From: Pleodorina starrii
Lineage: Eukaryota; Chlorophyta; Chlorophyceae; Chlamydomonadales; Volvocaceae
Assembly: GCA_030267565.1 (NCBI GenBank)
Contig: BRXU01000007.1
Location: 248,001 to 312,000, forward strand
Direction: 5' to 3'
Length of the DNA stretch: 64,000 nt
Part shown: piece by piece, positions 34,677-46,600 of the stretch
Layout of the letters: every line of letters begins with the position of its first letter
How positions within the stretch are numbered: position 1 is the first letter of the stretch
Made by a program: the position numbers and the translations under genes
Notes under the pieces: model-generated
Told to the model about the DNA's origin: nothing
Seen by the model: the letters and a program-made list of their open reading frames with translations, nothing else
Database searches by the model: none

Positions 34677-37600
34677 TCAGCCAGCCAGGTAAGTCTCCAT
34701 CGCAGTGCTCAGTTGCAGCTGCAGCTGCAGCACCTCCTGAAGCAGGGCCTGCGCTCCAGGGAAAGCGCCACACCGTCGACACGCACCGTCGACACGGGGG
34801 ACGAGGCCGGGCAGCCTCGGTGTTATTGCGCCGCGCGCGGACGTCAAGCTCAGGGCCCCCCCCAAAAAGTAAAAAAAGCTCTGACCTGGACTTGTGGACT
34901 GACATGAAATATGGCATGAGACGGCATGACATGACATGACATGTAGTGTGGTAGCAGCCTGATGCTCAACAACCACCAAGCTGCTGAGACGGGTGTCGAA
35001 TGCCGGCGGGAAGCCACAGCACCCGCGCAGTGCGCCCCCGCGCGAAGCTTCGGCAGGTCGGGAGGCCCTCTTGGGTCAGCGCTATGGCTGCGTGACGCAG
35101 TTGGTGGCGGCGGAGGTGGCGGCGGTTGGGTCGTGTGGCGGTGGTGGCTGAACCCGGTACTTGCAGCTAACGGTGCATGTGCCGGTGAACGCCGCCGCAG
35201 CAGAGACCCGACCCGACCCGACCCGACCCGACCCGACCCGACCCGACCCGACCCGACCCGACCCGACCCGACCCGACCCGACCCAGCCCGCCGCAAGACC
35301 CACATCCCCCCGCAAGCCCTCGCCCTCCCGCAGCCAACCCCCCACAACCCCCTGCAAAGCAACCCACCTGCAAGTGCGCGCCGCCAGCCCCCGCGGCCGC
35401 CGCCACCGCCGCCGCCGCCGCCGCGGGTTTCTCGCCCTGCCCGATCCCTCCAGCGCCCCCCCGCAGCCTCTCCTCCTCCGCACGGCCACGTCTCCCTGTC
35501 CCTTGTTGCTGCCGCCCCGCATGCTGCTGCTGCCGCTCCGCCTGCCCCTGCCGCCCCTGCGTCTGCCCCCGCTGCATCAGCTGGCCCCCCAGCCGCTGCT
35601 GCTGCCGCTGCTGCTGTTGTTGCTGCTGTTGCTGTTCTTGTTGCTGCTGTTGTGCCAGCAGTGTTTGCTCCAGGAGTTCTAGGGTGGAGTCAACGCAGCG
35701 CTGCAGCGCCCCGGCGGCGGTGTCCAGTCGGTCCAGCTGGGGGCCGGCAAGCGGGTTGGGGCTCAGCGCTGCGAGGCGCCGACCCACCTGGGGGGGGGGG
35801 GAGAGAGGCAGGGAGCGGCAGGGAGGGAGGGATCGGGGTCACGATTCAGCCCCATGAGGGATGACGCGGGCCTCAAGATGGGGCGGCTGGCGACTCTTGT
35901 GAGGGAGGTCAGGCGGCACTGACACATTGGGGCCCCATCAACATGAACATCAACATGTGTCTCACCTGCACGCACCACCGCTCCGCGACGTCCGTCACGA
36001 GCCATTGAACCTGCTCCAGCGCCGCGCCCGACCAGCCGTCGCCGCCGCCACCGCCGCCGCCAAGGTACGACATCTCCACCTCGCAGCCGTACAAGCCGTA
36101 CGGCAGCATCGAGAGGGAGCAGCGCCAGCCCATGGGGCCGTCCCACGTCAGCTCGGCGGCGCCGTCCGCAGCACCCTTGTCGTCGTCGACAGCGTCGTCG
36201 CCGTCGCGAGGAGTCGCTGGTTTCGGAGCTCCTGTGGAGTGCGGATCACCAAGGTTGAGCTTCGAACGGCGGGCCCCGGGCAAAGCGCATGTCGCCGTAA
36301 GAGTACGGCATTAATGAGCTGTCAATGAGCAGGCTGTCTTGTGCCGGCGCGGCCCCGCACGCCCCGGCCCCTCGCCGCGCCGTGCAACCGCACACCCGCG
36401 CCCGCGCCGACTTGCCCGACCCTCCCGCCTTCCCCACCTGCATCGGCTCTCCTGAAGCCCGAGCCCGGCCTCGCCAGCAGCCGAGCCCGCAACTCACGGC
36501 ACATGCAGCCACCAGCGGCCCCGTCGGCCCAAGCGCCGCCGCCGCCGCCGCCGCCATTGACGCCCCATAGGCCCCCGAACGCCTCTGCACCCGCCCTGGC
36601 CTTTCCACCGCCGCCACCAGCCGCAGCGTCCGGCGCCTCCGTCGTCGCAATCAGCAGGAGACTTCGCGACGGCAGCAGCAGCCTGCCTGGCGGCGGCGGC
36701 GGCGGAGCAACATCGGCGGCCACGCCGCCGCCGCCGCCGACAGCAGCGCTGCAGCCAACAGGCTCCCGCTCCCGCTGCAGCCGCTGCTGTCGCCGCTCTT
36801 GATGCTGCTGGGGTGGCACTCGCAGGGGGGCTTCGGATTCCAGCAGGGAATCCAGGGGCACTGGGATCGAGCCCAAGTCCAGAACCCTGACCTGCGACGG
36901 CGGCAGCCCAGCCGCTCCGCCGCTGCCGCTGCCGCCGTCGCGGCAGGTTTTGACCGCACGACGCGGCCCCCCGGCGCGAGCCGTCACCCGCACCACCGCC
37001 CCCAGCAGCAGCACCCGCGCCCGCGCCTGCGCCGGGCCGCCGCCGTACAGCGTGCCGTCGGCGGCGTCACCGCTGGCGCCGCCGCGAGCTTCCCCATCCC
37101 CATCCTCGCCCTCGCCCTCGCCGTCTCCGTCGTCGTCGTCGCCGCCGCCGCCGCTGTCGTCGTCTTCAACGCTGCTGCTCGCGTCCGACTGCAAGTGGCC
37201 GTCCGCGTCCGCGTCCGCGTCCGAGTGCAGGTCGTCGAACAGCCCCGGCAGCGGCCCCAGCGCGGCTTGCAGGTCGCAACGGCGGCGGCGGGCCTCATCA
37301 TCAGGATGATTATAATGATGAGGAGGAGGAGGAGGAAGAGGGGGGTGGTGATGATGGTGATCGGGCAGCCCACCAGCCGCCGCCAGTCCCAGCAATTCCG
37401 CCATCGGCACCGCCGCCTCCACCGCCACCCGCCGTCGGCTCCGCTGCAGCACCGCCCACCGGCTGCGCACGCCCGCCAGCGGCAGCCCGCCGGGCAAGTA
37501 CGGCAGCAGTGCCACGTCATCCAACTGCAGCGGCGCCGGCGGCGCCTTGCGAGGCCCCGGCGGCTCCGGGGAACTGCTGCCGATGGCGGCGGCGTCGTCG

Positions 37601-40600
37601 GCGCCGCCACCGTCGTCGTCGTCATCGTCTTCGTCCAATCGGAGTACGACCTGATCGCGGCAAGAGCACGAGCACGAGCACAGGGAACATTGCATGTGTC
37701 AGGGATGGGATGGGATGGGATGGGATGGGATGGGATGGGATGGGAAAGGACCGGTCCTGCGCCGGGGGGGGCCGTGGGTGGGTGGGTGATAGGGGCGGCA
37801 TGGCAGCGGAGTGGGAGTGGGCGTGGGCGTGGAGGCGCACGTAAACCCCGCCGTACGGTACGGTGTCGTACCGCGTCTCTCTTCCAAAAGGACGACGTCG
37901 CGAGACGCGTGGCGGGGGGGTCACAGAAGGGGGCACCGCACTGACCTGCAGGACCCAGTCGCTGCCTTGCCGGCCTTGGGTCAGCGATTCAAGCGCCAGC
38001 AAAAAAGACCCACACGACCCGCACGACCCGGAGCTGGCTTCACCCGCTGCATCCGCCGCCCTCCTCGTCGTCGCCATCGCCGCTCCTGCAGCTGCGGCGG
38101 CTCCGTCGCCGCCGACCCAACCGCGCGCCGCCGCCACGACCGCGACCCCGTCGGCGGCGCCGCCGCCGCGCGGCGGCGCGCCACCCAGCAACTGGTCGAG
38201 GAGCCGATCGACCGCCGCCGACGCTGTCGTACCGCCGTCACCGCCGCCGCCCCCGCCGCCGTGGCCCTGATGGTGCCGATGCCGCGGCAGCGCCGACAGC
38301 AGCTGGTCTTCCAAGTCGAGTAGGGGGTCCAGTAGCGCGGCCCGGGAGGGCGGCCGCGGCCCGGCTGACCCATGGGTCGGCAGCGGCCGCTGGCCGGCCT
38401 CCGAGATGAGGGCCTCCGCCTGGCGAGTGAGGTGCGTCATGCGGCCCAGCGCGGCCCGCTGCTCCAGGGCGTGCTGCACACCTGCGTGTATGCGTGTGTG
38501 TGTGTGCGTGTGTGTGCGTGTGTGTGTTTGGGGGGCGGGAGAGGCGATGAAAGTGAAAAGCGGTGACGGTGGCTGTGGTGGTGGTGTGAGGGAGGCGGGT
38601 GAGAGTGGTTGGCGAGTGGCGGCGGTAATGGTGGAGTGGTGTGGGTGTGGTGTGGTGTGGTGTGGTGTGAGGGTTGAGGGCAGAAGAACCCAACGGGGCA
38701 AAGTAAGCGAGGGGGGCGACCCTCCCCCCCCCAGTGGCGACACGCATGGAGGGGAATGCGGCGGTCGGCACACGCGGGACCGGAAAGGACCGGGACCGGG
38801 ACCGACAGCATCGAGTTGTTGTTCGTTTTCTCCCGCCCCAACCTCGCTCCAACCACGCGCCTCTCTCCCGCAGCCCCCCTCCCTCTTCCGCTCCTCTCCC
38901 TCCCTCCTCCCCCCAAGATCCCCCGCCAACACACATGCATACACGCATACACGCACACGCACACAAACCACTCTCTGCCTCCCACCTCACCTGCGTCCCA
39001 GCGTCGCGCCATGTGCGCCAACACCTTGGACATACCCGCCTCCTGATCCCGGGAACCACCGCCGCCGCTGCCGCCGCCGCCAAACCCCGGCTCCGAAACC
39101 CGTGCGGGGCGCTGCGCCGCCGCCGCCGCCGCTGCTGCTCCAGTCAAAGCCGGCGCCTCCAGGGGCATGACGCGGGTTACGGCGCCGGCGGCAAAGGGCT
39201 CAGAGGCGGTGGCGGCGGCTGTGGCGGCGGTGGAGGGATCCGAGGGGCCCAGGAGGGCCTGCGGCGGCAGCGGCTGAACCTGCGTGCGGCGGCGTCCAAA
39301 GCATGTCGTCATGTGCGTCCATCTCAGAGCAATGTTGTTTCTTAGCAGGGAAGGAGACGCGGGAAGGAGACGCGGGAAAGGCCGGGGTGTCACTTGGGTT
39401 CGGAGCGCTCACCCCAACACACCGACTGAACCACCCACACGCGGACTCCCCCGTTCGGCAGGTCGCCTGCCTGCCTGCCTGCCCGCGCACCTTCACTCGC
39501 CCCATCTGCTTCCTCTCGGGCCCTCAGCGGCTGGCGTCGCAGCCTAAACCCCGGAACGCCGCCTCCCTGCCCCGCAAGCTCGCCGTGCCGCCCGTACACC
39601 CCCCTGTACACCTTCCTTCCGTACACCCCTCGTACACCTCTTGCCGTACCTCCGACGGCAGGACCAGCGCCCGGTGCCAGGGGCCCAGGCTCAGAGGCCC
39701 CCACAGGTGCAAGGCGCCACCACCACCACCACTATCGCCACCACCACCGCCTCCTCCTTCCTCGCCCTCGCCCTCGCCGCCGGCCTCGCGATCCTCCCGG
39801 GCCCCTCCGCCGTTTCGCTCCCCACGCCGCTGCTGCCGCTGCCCCCGCCGCGCCCCCCGGCTCCGCTGCTGCTGCGCCTGCTGCTGCGGGCGCTGCGTGT
39901 AACAGCCGCCCCAGTCGTGATCGAGGTCGATGCCGCCGTCCTCGTCCTCGTCCTCCTCCTCCTCCCACTCGTCCTCCTTGCCACCGCCTTCGGCGTCCAG
40001 CATCTCAGCGTCATCGCCGTACAACTTGGCGCCGTACCCATTCCCAGGCTGTCTGCCTGCCTCCCTGGAGCGGACATCGGCCTCCTCCCCTGCACCCCCC
40101 AGGAGGACCACCACGGCCGCCGGGGACACCAACACCGCACGGCCGCCGCCGCCGCCCCCCACAACCCCGCCGCCGCCGCCGCCGCCGGGTGGCACCAGCG
40201 CCAGGCTCATCGCCGACGGCAGCGGCACCGGCAGCACCGCTTGCACTCCCCGCACCACCTGCAGCGCCTGGAGGGACCACCGGAGGCAGGAGGGCGGCTG
40301 GCCACCACCACCACCACCACCACCACCACCACCACCGCCACCACCACCACCACCGCCGGCGCCGGCGCCCGCCGCCCCCACTACTCCCGGCCCTGCTGCT
40401 GCTGCTGCCCCGCACGGCACCAGCAGGGGCGGCTGCAGCCGCACCCGTAGGACCGTCAGACTGCGTGCCGCATCGGCGGAGAGCACCGCAGCGAAAGCCA
40501 CCACAGCGGAGGAGGAGGAGGGGGAGGGGGGGCAGCGGTGATGGGGACGGGGGTGGGGGTGGGGTGCCTCGGCGCCGGCACCGTCCTCGCCGCCGCCGTT

Positions 40601-42571
40601 GCAGTTGCCTCCCTGGCCGCGATCGTGTCTGCTGCGGTCATTGCCGCCGCTGCTGCTGTTGCTACTGCTAGCGTGGTGAATTCTGGGGAGGGTCAGGATG
40701 CTCTCCACGGGGCCTGTCTCCACGGGGTGGTGGGGGGTGACGGGGTGGTGGGGGGCCGCAGCGATACATGGGGGAAAAAGACCCGGGAGGGAGGGGGGCT
40801 AAGGGTTGCGGCGGTGTGGGACGGAGATGGAGGGCTATCGCGGAGGGAAGCCAGCCCGAGGCACAACGGGTCGATGATGAGGCGCCGGCACACTGAAACC
40901 CAGTCACTGCGAAACCGACCCCCATCCCAACGGGGCACCGTCCCAGCAGCCGCACCCCACCTCACCTCACCCCGCATCAACCCACCTCACCTCACCTGCC
41001 AAACGGAGATGCGCCACTACCTCCAAAGCCGGCGAGCTGCCCGCCGGCCCACCGCCCCACACCGGCCCCTGCTGAGCCCAGGCGGCGCCACGTGCGCCCA
41101 CACGCGGCTCCGGAACCACCAGGCCGCCGCTGTCCCCAAATGGCGATGCGGCGCACGGTACGACAAGGCCCAGGCGGCCGTCGGCGCCGCCGACGAGCGC
41201 CGGCGGGCCAAGCGCCACCGCCGCGGCCGCCGCCGCCGCTGTCCCAATGCCTGCCGCCGCGCCGGGTCCTGCCGTCCGCCGCGCCGCCGCCGCGGCCAGA
41301 CGCGGCAGCGGGCAGACCGCGGAGACGTCTCCTTGCATTAGTCGCACACGTGCTATCAGGGGCCCTGCTGCGAGGGCAGCCACCGTGCCAGCCGCGGGGG
41401 GGCCTGCGGACGGCCCGGCCGCCCCAGCCCCAGACCCGGGTTCCCCTGCAAGCGGCTCGAGAGGGAAGCTCAGCCTCAGCAGCTGGGAACGCCCCGAGGA
41501 GGCTCCTTCACCGCCCTCTCCACCGCCCTCTCCTCCGCCCTGGCCGTCCGCGTCGCCGGCCCCGCCAGCGGCATGCGACCCGGCGGCGGCGGAAGTCGAT
41601 ACGGCGACGTCGAGCAGCAGCCGATCGGCGACGGCGCAGCAGGACTGGACGCTGCAGCGGGCCGCCGCCGCCGCCGCCGCCGTCGAGAGGTCCACATCTA
41701 GGCAGCGCAGCTCCCCGCCCGCGAGCGCCGCAGCGGCGGCAGCTGCAGCCTCTGCCACATCCGGAGCGCCGTCCGGCTGCGGAGGCTGAGGCTGTTGCCG
41801 CGATGTGACGCTGCCGCTACAAGGCGGCGCCAGGGGAGCGAGGGCGGCTCCGAAACCGATCAGCAGCACGCGGGCCGGCGACAGCTGCAGCGCCGCCCAG
41901 GCGCCGGTGTGAGCCAGGACGCAGCGCAGGCCGCCGGTTGCCGCAGCGGCGGTGGAGGCGGAGGCGGAGCCTGGCTGCCCCGGCCCGGCGGCACGTAGCC
42001 CTCTTCGTGAGGCGGAGCTGCCGCGGGCTGAGGCCGTCCTGGTGGGAGGTGTGGCGAGCAGCGTGTCTGGTGGGAGCGGTGCGCTGGCGATTTCCTGGAG
42101 AGACAGCTTGATGGGCTGGATGGGGTCGCTATCGGCGCCGGACTGGAGATGGCCATCGGAGACAGCGTGGGACAGGCAACGCTGGACCTGGACTGCCCAG
42201 AAGTGGATGGCGGGGCGCTGCGTCGGGATGTGGCCAGGGATGTCCTGGGGCCAGGTTGGCAGCTGGCTGACGGCGTTGTGCTGTGTGGCTGGTGCGGATG
42301 CGGTCACGATGATGGACATGGGCGCGGAGCCCGCGCCGGTGGCGGCCCGGACCACGCCCGCGGCGAGGACAGAATGGCATGCTGGAAGTGATGTTGAGTT
42401 TGAAGGAGTAAAGCGTTCGTGTGTGTTGGGGCTGGGTCCAGGACTGGGCCGTGAATCGGCAAAGTCAAGGGCGGCCACCAGCCAGTTTCCCTGCTGCGAT
42501 GGGTCGGCTGCATACGCTTTCAACGCAAAACCACCCGGGTCAATCCAAGCAACGGTGTAATCTGTTTTCAT
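34677..42571 (-). CDS. Large uncharacterised protein, 1811 aa, beta-propeller-like N-terminus
   Basis: Eight exons keep phase from ATG to TGA: 42571-40996, 40713-39650, 39279-38991, 38481-37946, 37650-36438, 36231-35966, 35787-35368, 34748-34677. I do not recognise the family. Residues 1-650 alternate short hydrophobic strands (YTVAWIDPG, FWAVQVQ, RVLLIGFGAALAPL, ALVGGADGRLGLVVP, LTVLRVRLQPPLLVPCG) with Ala/Gly/Ser loops, as in WD-like propellers of scaffold proteins such as nucleoporins. That is a resemblance only. An acidic and Gly-rich linker follows (about 750-850), then a region with DLQAALGPLPGLFDDLHSDA, a domain containing GWRCSLSMLPYGLYGCEVEM (about 1605), a Gln-rich stretch, and a C-terminal helix ALLQEVLQLQLQLSTAMETY. 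No signal peptide or membrane segment is seen. It shares a divergent promoter region with the CCX gene. Confidence 0.7.
35206..35284. repeat. ACCCG pentamer microsatellite, about 16 units
   Basis: An uninterrupted (ACCCG)n run in the last intron of the 1811-aa gene; the same pentamer in the opposite strand occurs at 26291-26315. Confidence 0.97.
37702..37745. repeat. GGGAT pentamer repeat, about 9 units
   Basis: (GGGAT)n in the intron between exons 38481-37946 and 37650-36438 of the 1811-aa gene. Confidence 0.95.
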
Positions 42572-43661
42572 GGCTCATACAACACAGTCTCTCCATACGT
42601 GACGCCCTCTGCAGCCTACAAGATCAATCAGTCAGATACCAATAACATGAAACAGTAAAAACATTATGTGTACTGAACGTGCCCGGGCGCGTAGTCGGGT
42701 GGCCTTCTGCAAGTTTCCCTGGTTCCCGCGTTTAAGTTACGGGCCAACCGTCCCCAACCGTAACTGCAAACCCGTTTATCAGGAGACATCTACGGTTCTA
42801 CGCTTGTACTTGCATGACGTCTTTTACGAAAGACACAGCTTATAACCCACATCTGGTACTCAATCCAGAGCCTGAAAGCCAGTCAACAGCAGGGCTGTAT
42901 CGATAAGAGCGGAAGACCCTATGGGTAAGACAAGCTTGAAGGCTGATACGCTCTTAATCTCCGTCAGTAAACCCGGAACTATTGTGCGAATATCGTAATC
43001 CCATGTGAACTGCCGCATCCTGTAGTCTCCAGTCTATCACACAAGAAAGGCGATTAGTCTACGCAGCTGAAGTGGCTATGTTCTACTGCCGAGATGCATA
43101 CCCACGAGCTGCATGGTCTAACGCATCGATATGCAGTATCTTATGCATAATGCTTTTGCCGATGGCCCCAACCAGGGCAGCCGCCCCAACAAGAAGTAGG
43201 GACTGGGTGTGGGACTCAGTTTGTATTAAAGTATTTAACGCCCGCCAGTCGTGAATTGGCTGGCGATCAGTGCCAAGTGTTGAGAAATCTGATGACTGCT
43301 GCTGGCCAAAGTCACGTCTTAGGAATTGACCTTTTCGGCGTACATAACGGCAACCAAAAACACTTTGCGCAAATGCGGCCGGGTTGATTCTGGGCACAAC
43401 GCGTGTAATTCAATTCCCTCTTTGTCGTTACCACGAAAGACCGATCATATCTTCCACGCCGAGTAGCATTATTACGTAGCAGCATCGTTCGCCGATAGCG
43501 CACTGAGAGTGACAATTTAGCAGCGAGGTTCAAGGCTACGTTTGATTATAAACCCAATTGCTACAGTATACGCACTCGCTTACTGCGGCGCCATGGTGAA
43601 ATAAAGCTGCTGGGGTTTTGGAACAATGTTGACGCTCGAATTCTCTTTTAAGCATTAATGC
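42572..43661. promoter_or_regulatory. Divergent promoter region, lower GC
   Basis: About 1.1 kb separates the start codons of the minus-strand 1811-aa gene and the plus-strand CCX gene. It is clearly less GC-rich than the rest of the window and lacks long open frames and microsatellites, so it probably serves both genes. A TATAAAC at 43546-43552, about 110 bases before the CCX ATG, is a possible TATA box. I see no other defined element. Confidence 0.6.
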
Positions 43662-46600
43662 ATGTCCGAAACACGTATGAAATCAATGTCGTTGATTAAT
43701 CGGCAGTCACGTGGGCGTCGCCAGCCCCGACTGGGTCGGACCGTCTCGCGGGTAGTTGTCACGTTGGCGCTGTGTGCAGCCCTGCACGCCTCAGGAGCAG
43801 CCGCCAGATCAACTCGGGGCCGCAGACTCGCCGAAATCCAGGGCTGCCAGCCCAACGCGCTGCCTCGCGAGGAGCGGTGCGAGTTCGTGCGCACGCACCC
43901 ATCATGCCGGCCCGAGGATGGCTGGATTCCCTACCTCGAGGTGCACTACTGCTACCTCAACCAAATGTAAGCCGCATCTCCCACCCCTCCTACCTTCCCT
44001 TGACGCTTTCCTCCAGCCCAGCCCCGACGCCCCACCTTCTCACCGCCAATTCTATCCATTGCCATGGCCATCACCATCACCAACCGAAATCCGCAACAAC
44101 GGATGTCGCTCGCTCGCTCCTCCTCCTCCTCCTCTTCTTCGCCGCAGGGAGCTTGCTTCCACGGCGGTCTTCCTGCTTTGGATCGCCGTCCTGTTCGGTC
44201 TGATGCTGATGGTGGCGGAGCGCTTCTTCTGCCCCTCCCTGGAGCTCATCTCAGAGTACCTGCGACTGCCGCCCTGCGTCGCCGGAGCCACTCTGCTCAG
44301 TTTCGGAAACGGAGCCCCGGACGTCTTCACACAGCTGGCAGCCATCAGCCAGGTACGGTAGTAGCAGGCTTTTTCCGTACCGTGCCGTACCGTGCCGTGT
44401 CGTATCGTGTCGTACATCGTACAAAACGTGACGTCGTGCCGGAGCTGGCGCACAGCTGTGCGGCAGCCAGTCATCCGACACCCACCAGGTTGCCAGGACG
44501 CTGTAGGGAGGGAGGGGTGGGGGTGGATGGTGTTCCCACCTGTGGGGGCGGCAGCGCCGCCAGCAGCCGGGTCACCACGTCGGCGTGTGGGTGGGGCCCA
44601 GTGGGGCCAGATGTGTGTGTTTGGGGCGGGGAGAGGGGCGCTGGAGGCTTGCCTCCTGCTCCGCAGACCAGCAGCATGAGTGACTGACCCATGGGTCGCT
44701 GCTGGGCACCCTCACCCCCCTCGGTAAGTATTGCTGAGTTCTGCGTCCGTTCGCTAACGCCGTCTCCTTCTCCGCTGCGACATTCTCTTCATATCACCCT
44801 CCTCCCTCCCTCCCTCCCTCACCTCCTCAGGGTGACAGCGACAGCAGCTCCCCCGGGGCGGTGGCCATGGCCCTCAGTGAGCCCCTGGGCAGTGGACTGT
44901 TCGTGGGCAACATTGTGTTTGCGCTCGTGGTGTTCTTCTCGGGACTGAACGAGGTGCGGGGCATGTGGGGGTAATGTGGGGGGGGAGGGGTGTGGATGGG
45001 TATGGGTGGGCGGGGACGGGCGGGCGGGTATGTGGGCATGAATGGGTGTTTGGGGGGGAGGTGCGGAGGAGGGGGGGGAGGAGATGGCACGGGCCCATAA
45101 CAATCATCATCATCATCATCTCACCTTGGTTCGTTGGTTGGCATCTGGGTTAGAGCAGCTCTTGTGTTGCGGTGACCATCCGCCCCCTTCATGGCCCACT
45201 CCCTTCCCGCCGCCGCCGCCGCCGCTTTTGCTTTGCTGCTGCTGCTGCCGCTGCAGGTTAAAGTTCAGCGGTCGTACTTTCTGAAGGACTGCCTCTTCTA
45301 TCTAGCTGGGGTCGTCACCGTGTTTGCCGTACTCATACACGGAGTGGTGGGTTGGGGGTTTAGGGTGAAAATGCATCAGCGGTGGGTTGCGGGTTGGGGG
45401 GTTTGGGGGGTTGGCGGGTTTGGTGGGGGGGTGGAGGGACTGTCCGCGGGGGGCGGAGGGGCATGGGTGTGTGCTAGAGAGTGGCGGGGTAGCGGCGCGA
45501 GCGAAATGTGGTACAGTACGACTTGTACGACTTATACGCGGCAGTTCTCACGCCTAAAAGGTTGGATACTAACGAACTAAGAGGGGCGGGAGGGGCACAG
45601 CGGATCCACTACTCCCCCCCTCCACCTCCCCCCCCTCCTCCACCCCCTTTACTCTTCAAACCCTCCCTCCACCCCCGCCACCCTCGCCACCCCCGCCACC
45701 CCCCCGCCATCCCAGGTGATGGTTTGGGAGGTGGCTCTGTTGGCCGGCTACTACCTGCTCTTCATCGTGGCCACGATCGTACTCAGTCGGGGGGACGAGC
45801 CCGTACACGCCGACCCGCGGCTGCACGAGGTGCCGCACAGACTGAGGCCGCTGGACAGCTTCTTCCGGGGTGGGGTGATGGGTGGGGGTGGGGGTTGGGG
45901 GTTTCAATCAGAATTTCAATCACAATGTCGCAAATGAGGGCGAGCGAGCGAGCGAGCGGGTTTCATCCTTGTTGTTTACACCCCTCCCTCCCCCTCCCCT
46001 CCCTCCTCTCCTCTCCCCCCCCTCGCAGAGAGTTTTCGCCGCGTCCGCGACTTCTCCTCGCATGCCTCCCACGCCTCCCACGCCTCCCAGGCTTCGGACA
46101 CCGACAACGATGCCGAGGCGCCGCTGCTGGCGGCCGCATCGCCGCGGCCGTACATGACGCAGGTAATGGCTGCTGGTTTGCTGCGCATCCGTACCTTGCC
46201 GTACTCTGCCGCACTCTGCCGTCATGACCGTGCTCTCGCGTCAGCTTTGCCGGCCCCCGTCTTGAGGTCTTCTAGACTCTTTTACACCCTTTCACCAATT
46301 AATGCAAAAAAAACATGTGATGCACAAAATGAAACTTATGGGCATCGATCCGGGTACCCGGGGGTACCTCACAAACCTGAACCAGGTCCTCGATCCGTTC
46401 CGTTCCATCTCGAGCGCAGCCCAAGCAGGCACAACCGGGGCCGCCGCCGCCGCTGCAGCGGGGTCCGACCCTGGAGCGGATAGACGAGTCCTCCGCCGCC
46501 GCCGCGCCGTCGGGGGCCGAGCTGACGGAGGGCGCCGACGTCGACGTCGAGTACGACGATGGCGACGACGACGACTTGGATCTGGATCTCGAGCTGCTGG

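Noticed and set aside
34490..34939. Plus-strand gene with a CAG|GTAAGT donor near 34688
   Set aside because: The donor-like site lies antisense to the last exon of the 1811-aa gene, whose join is supported by phase and a coherent C-terminal helix; no matching downstream plus-strand exon was seen.
42661..43560. tRNA or small RNA gene in the divergent promoter region
   Set aside because: I looked for cloverleaf arms and B-box-like sequence and found none that pair.
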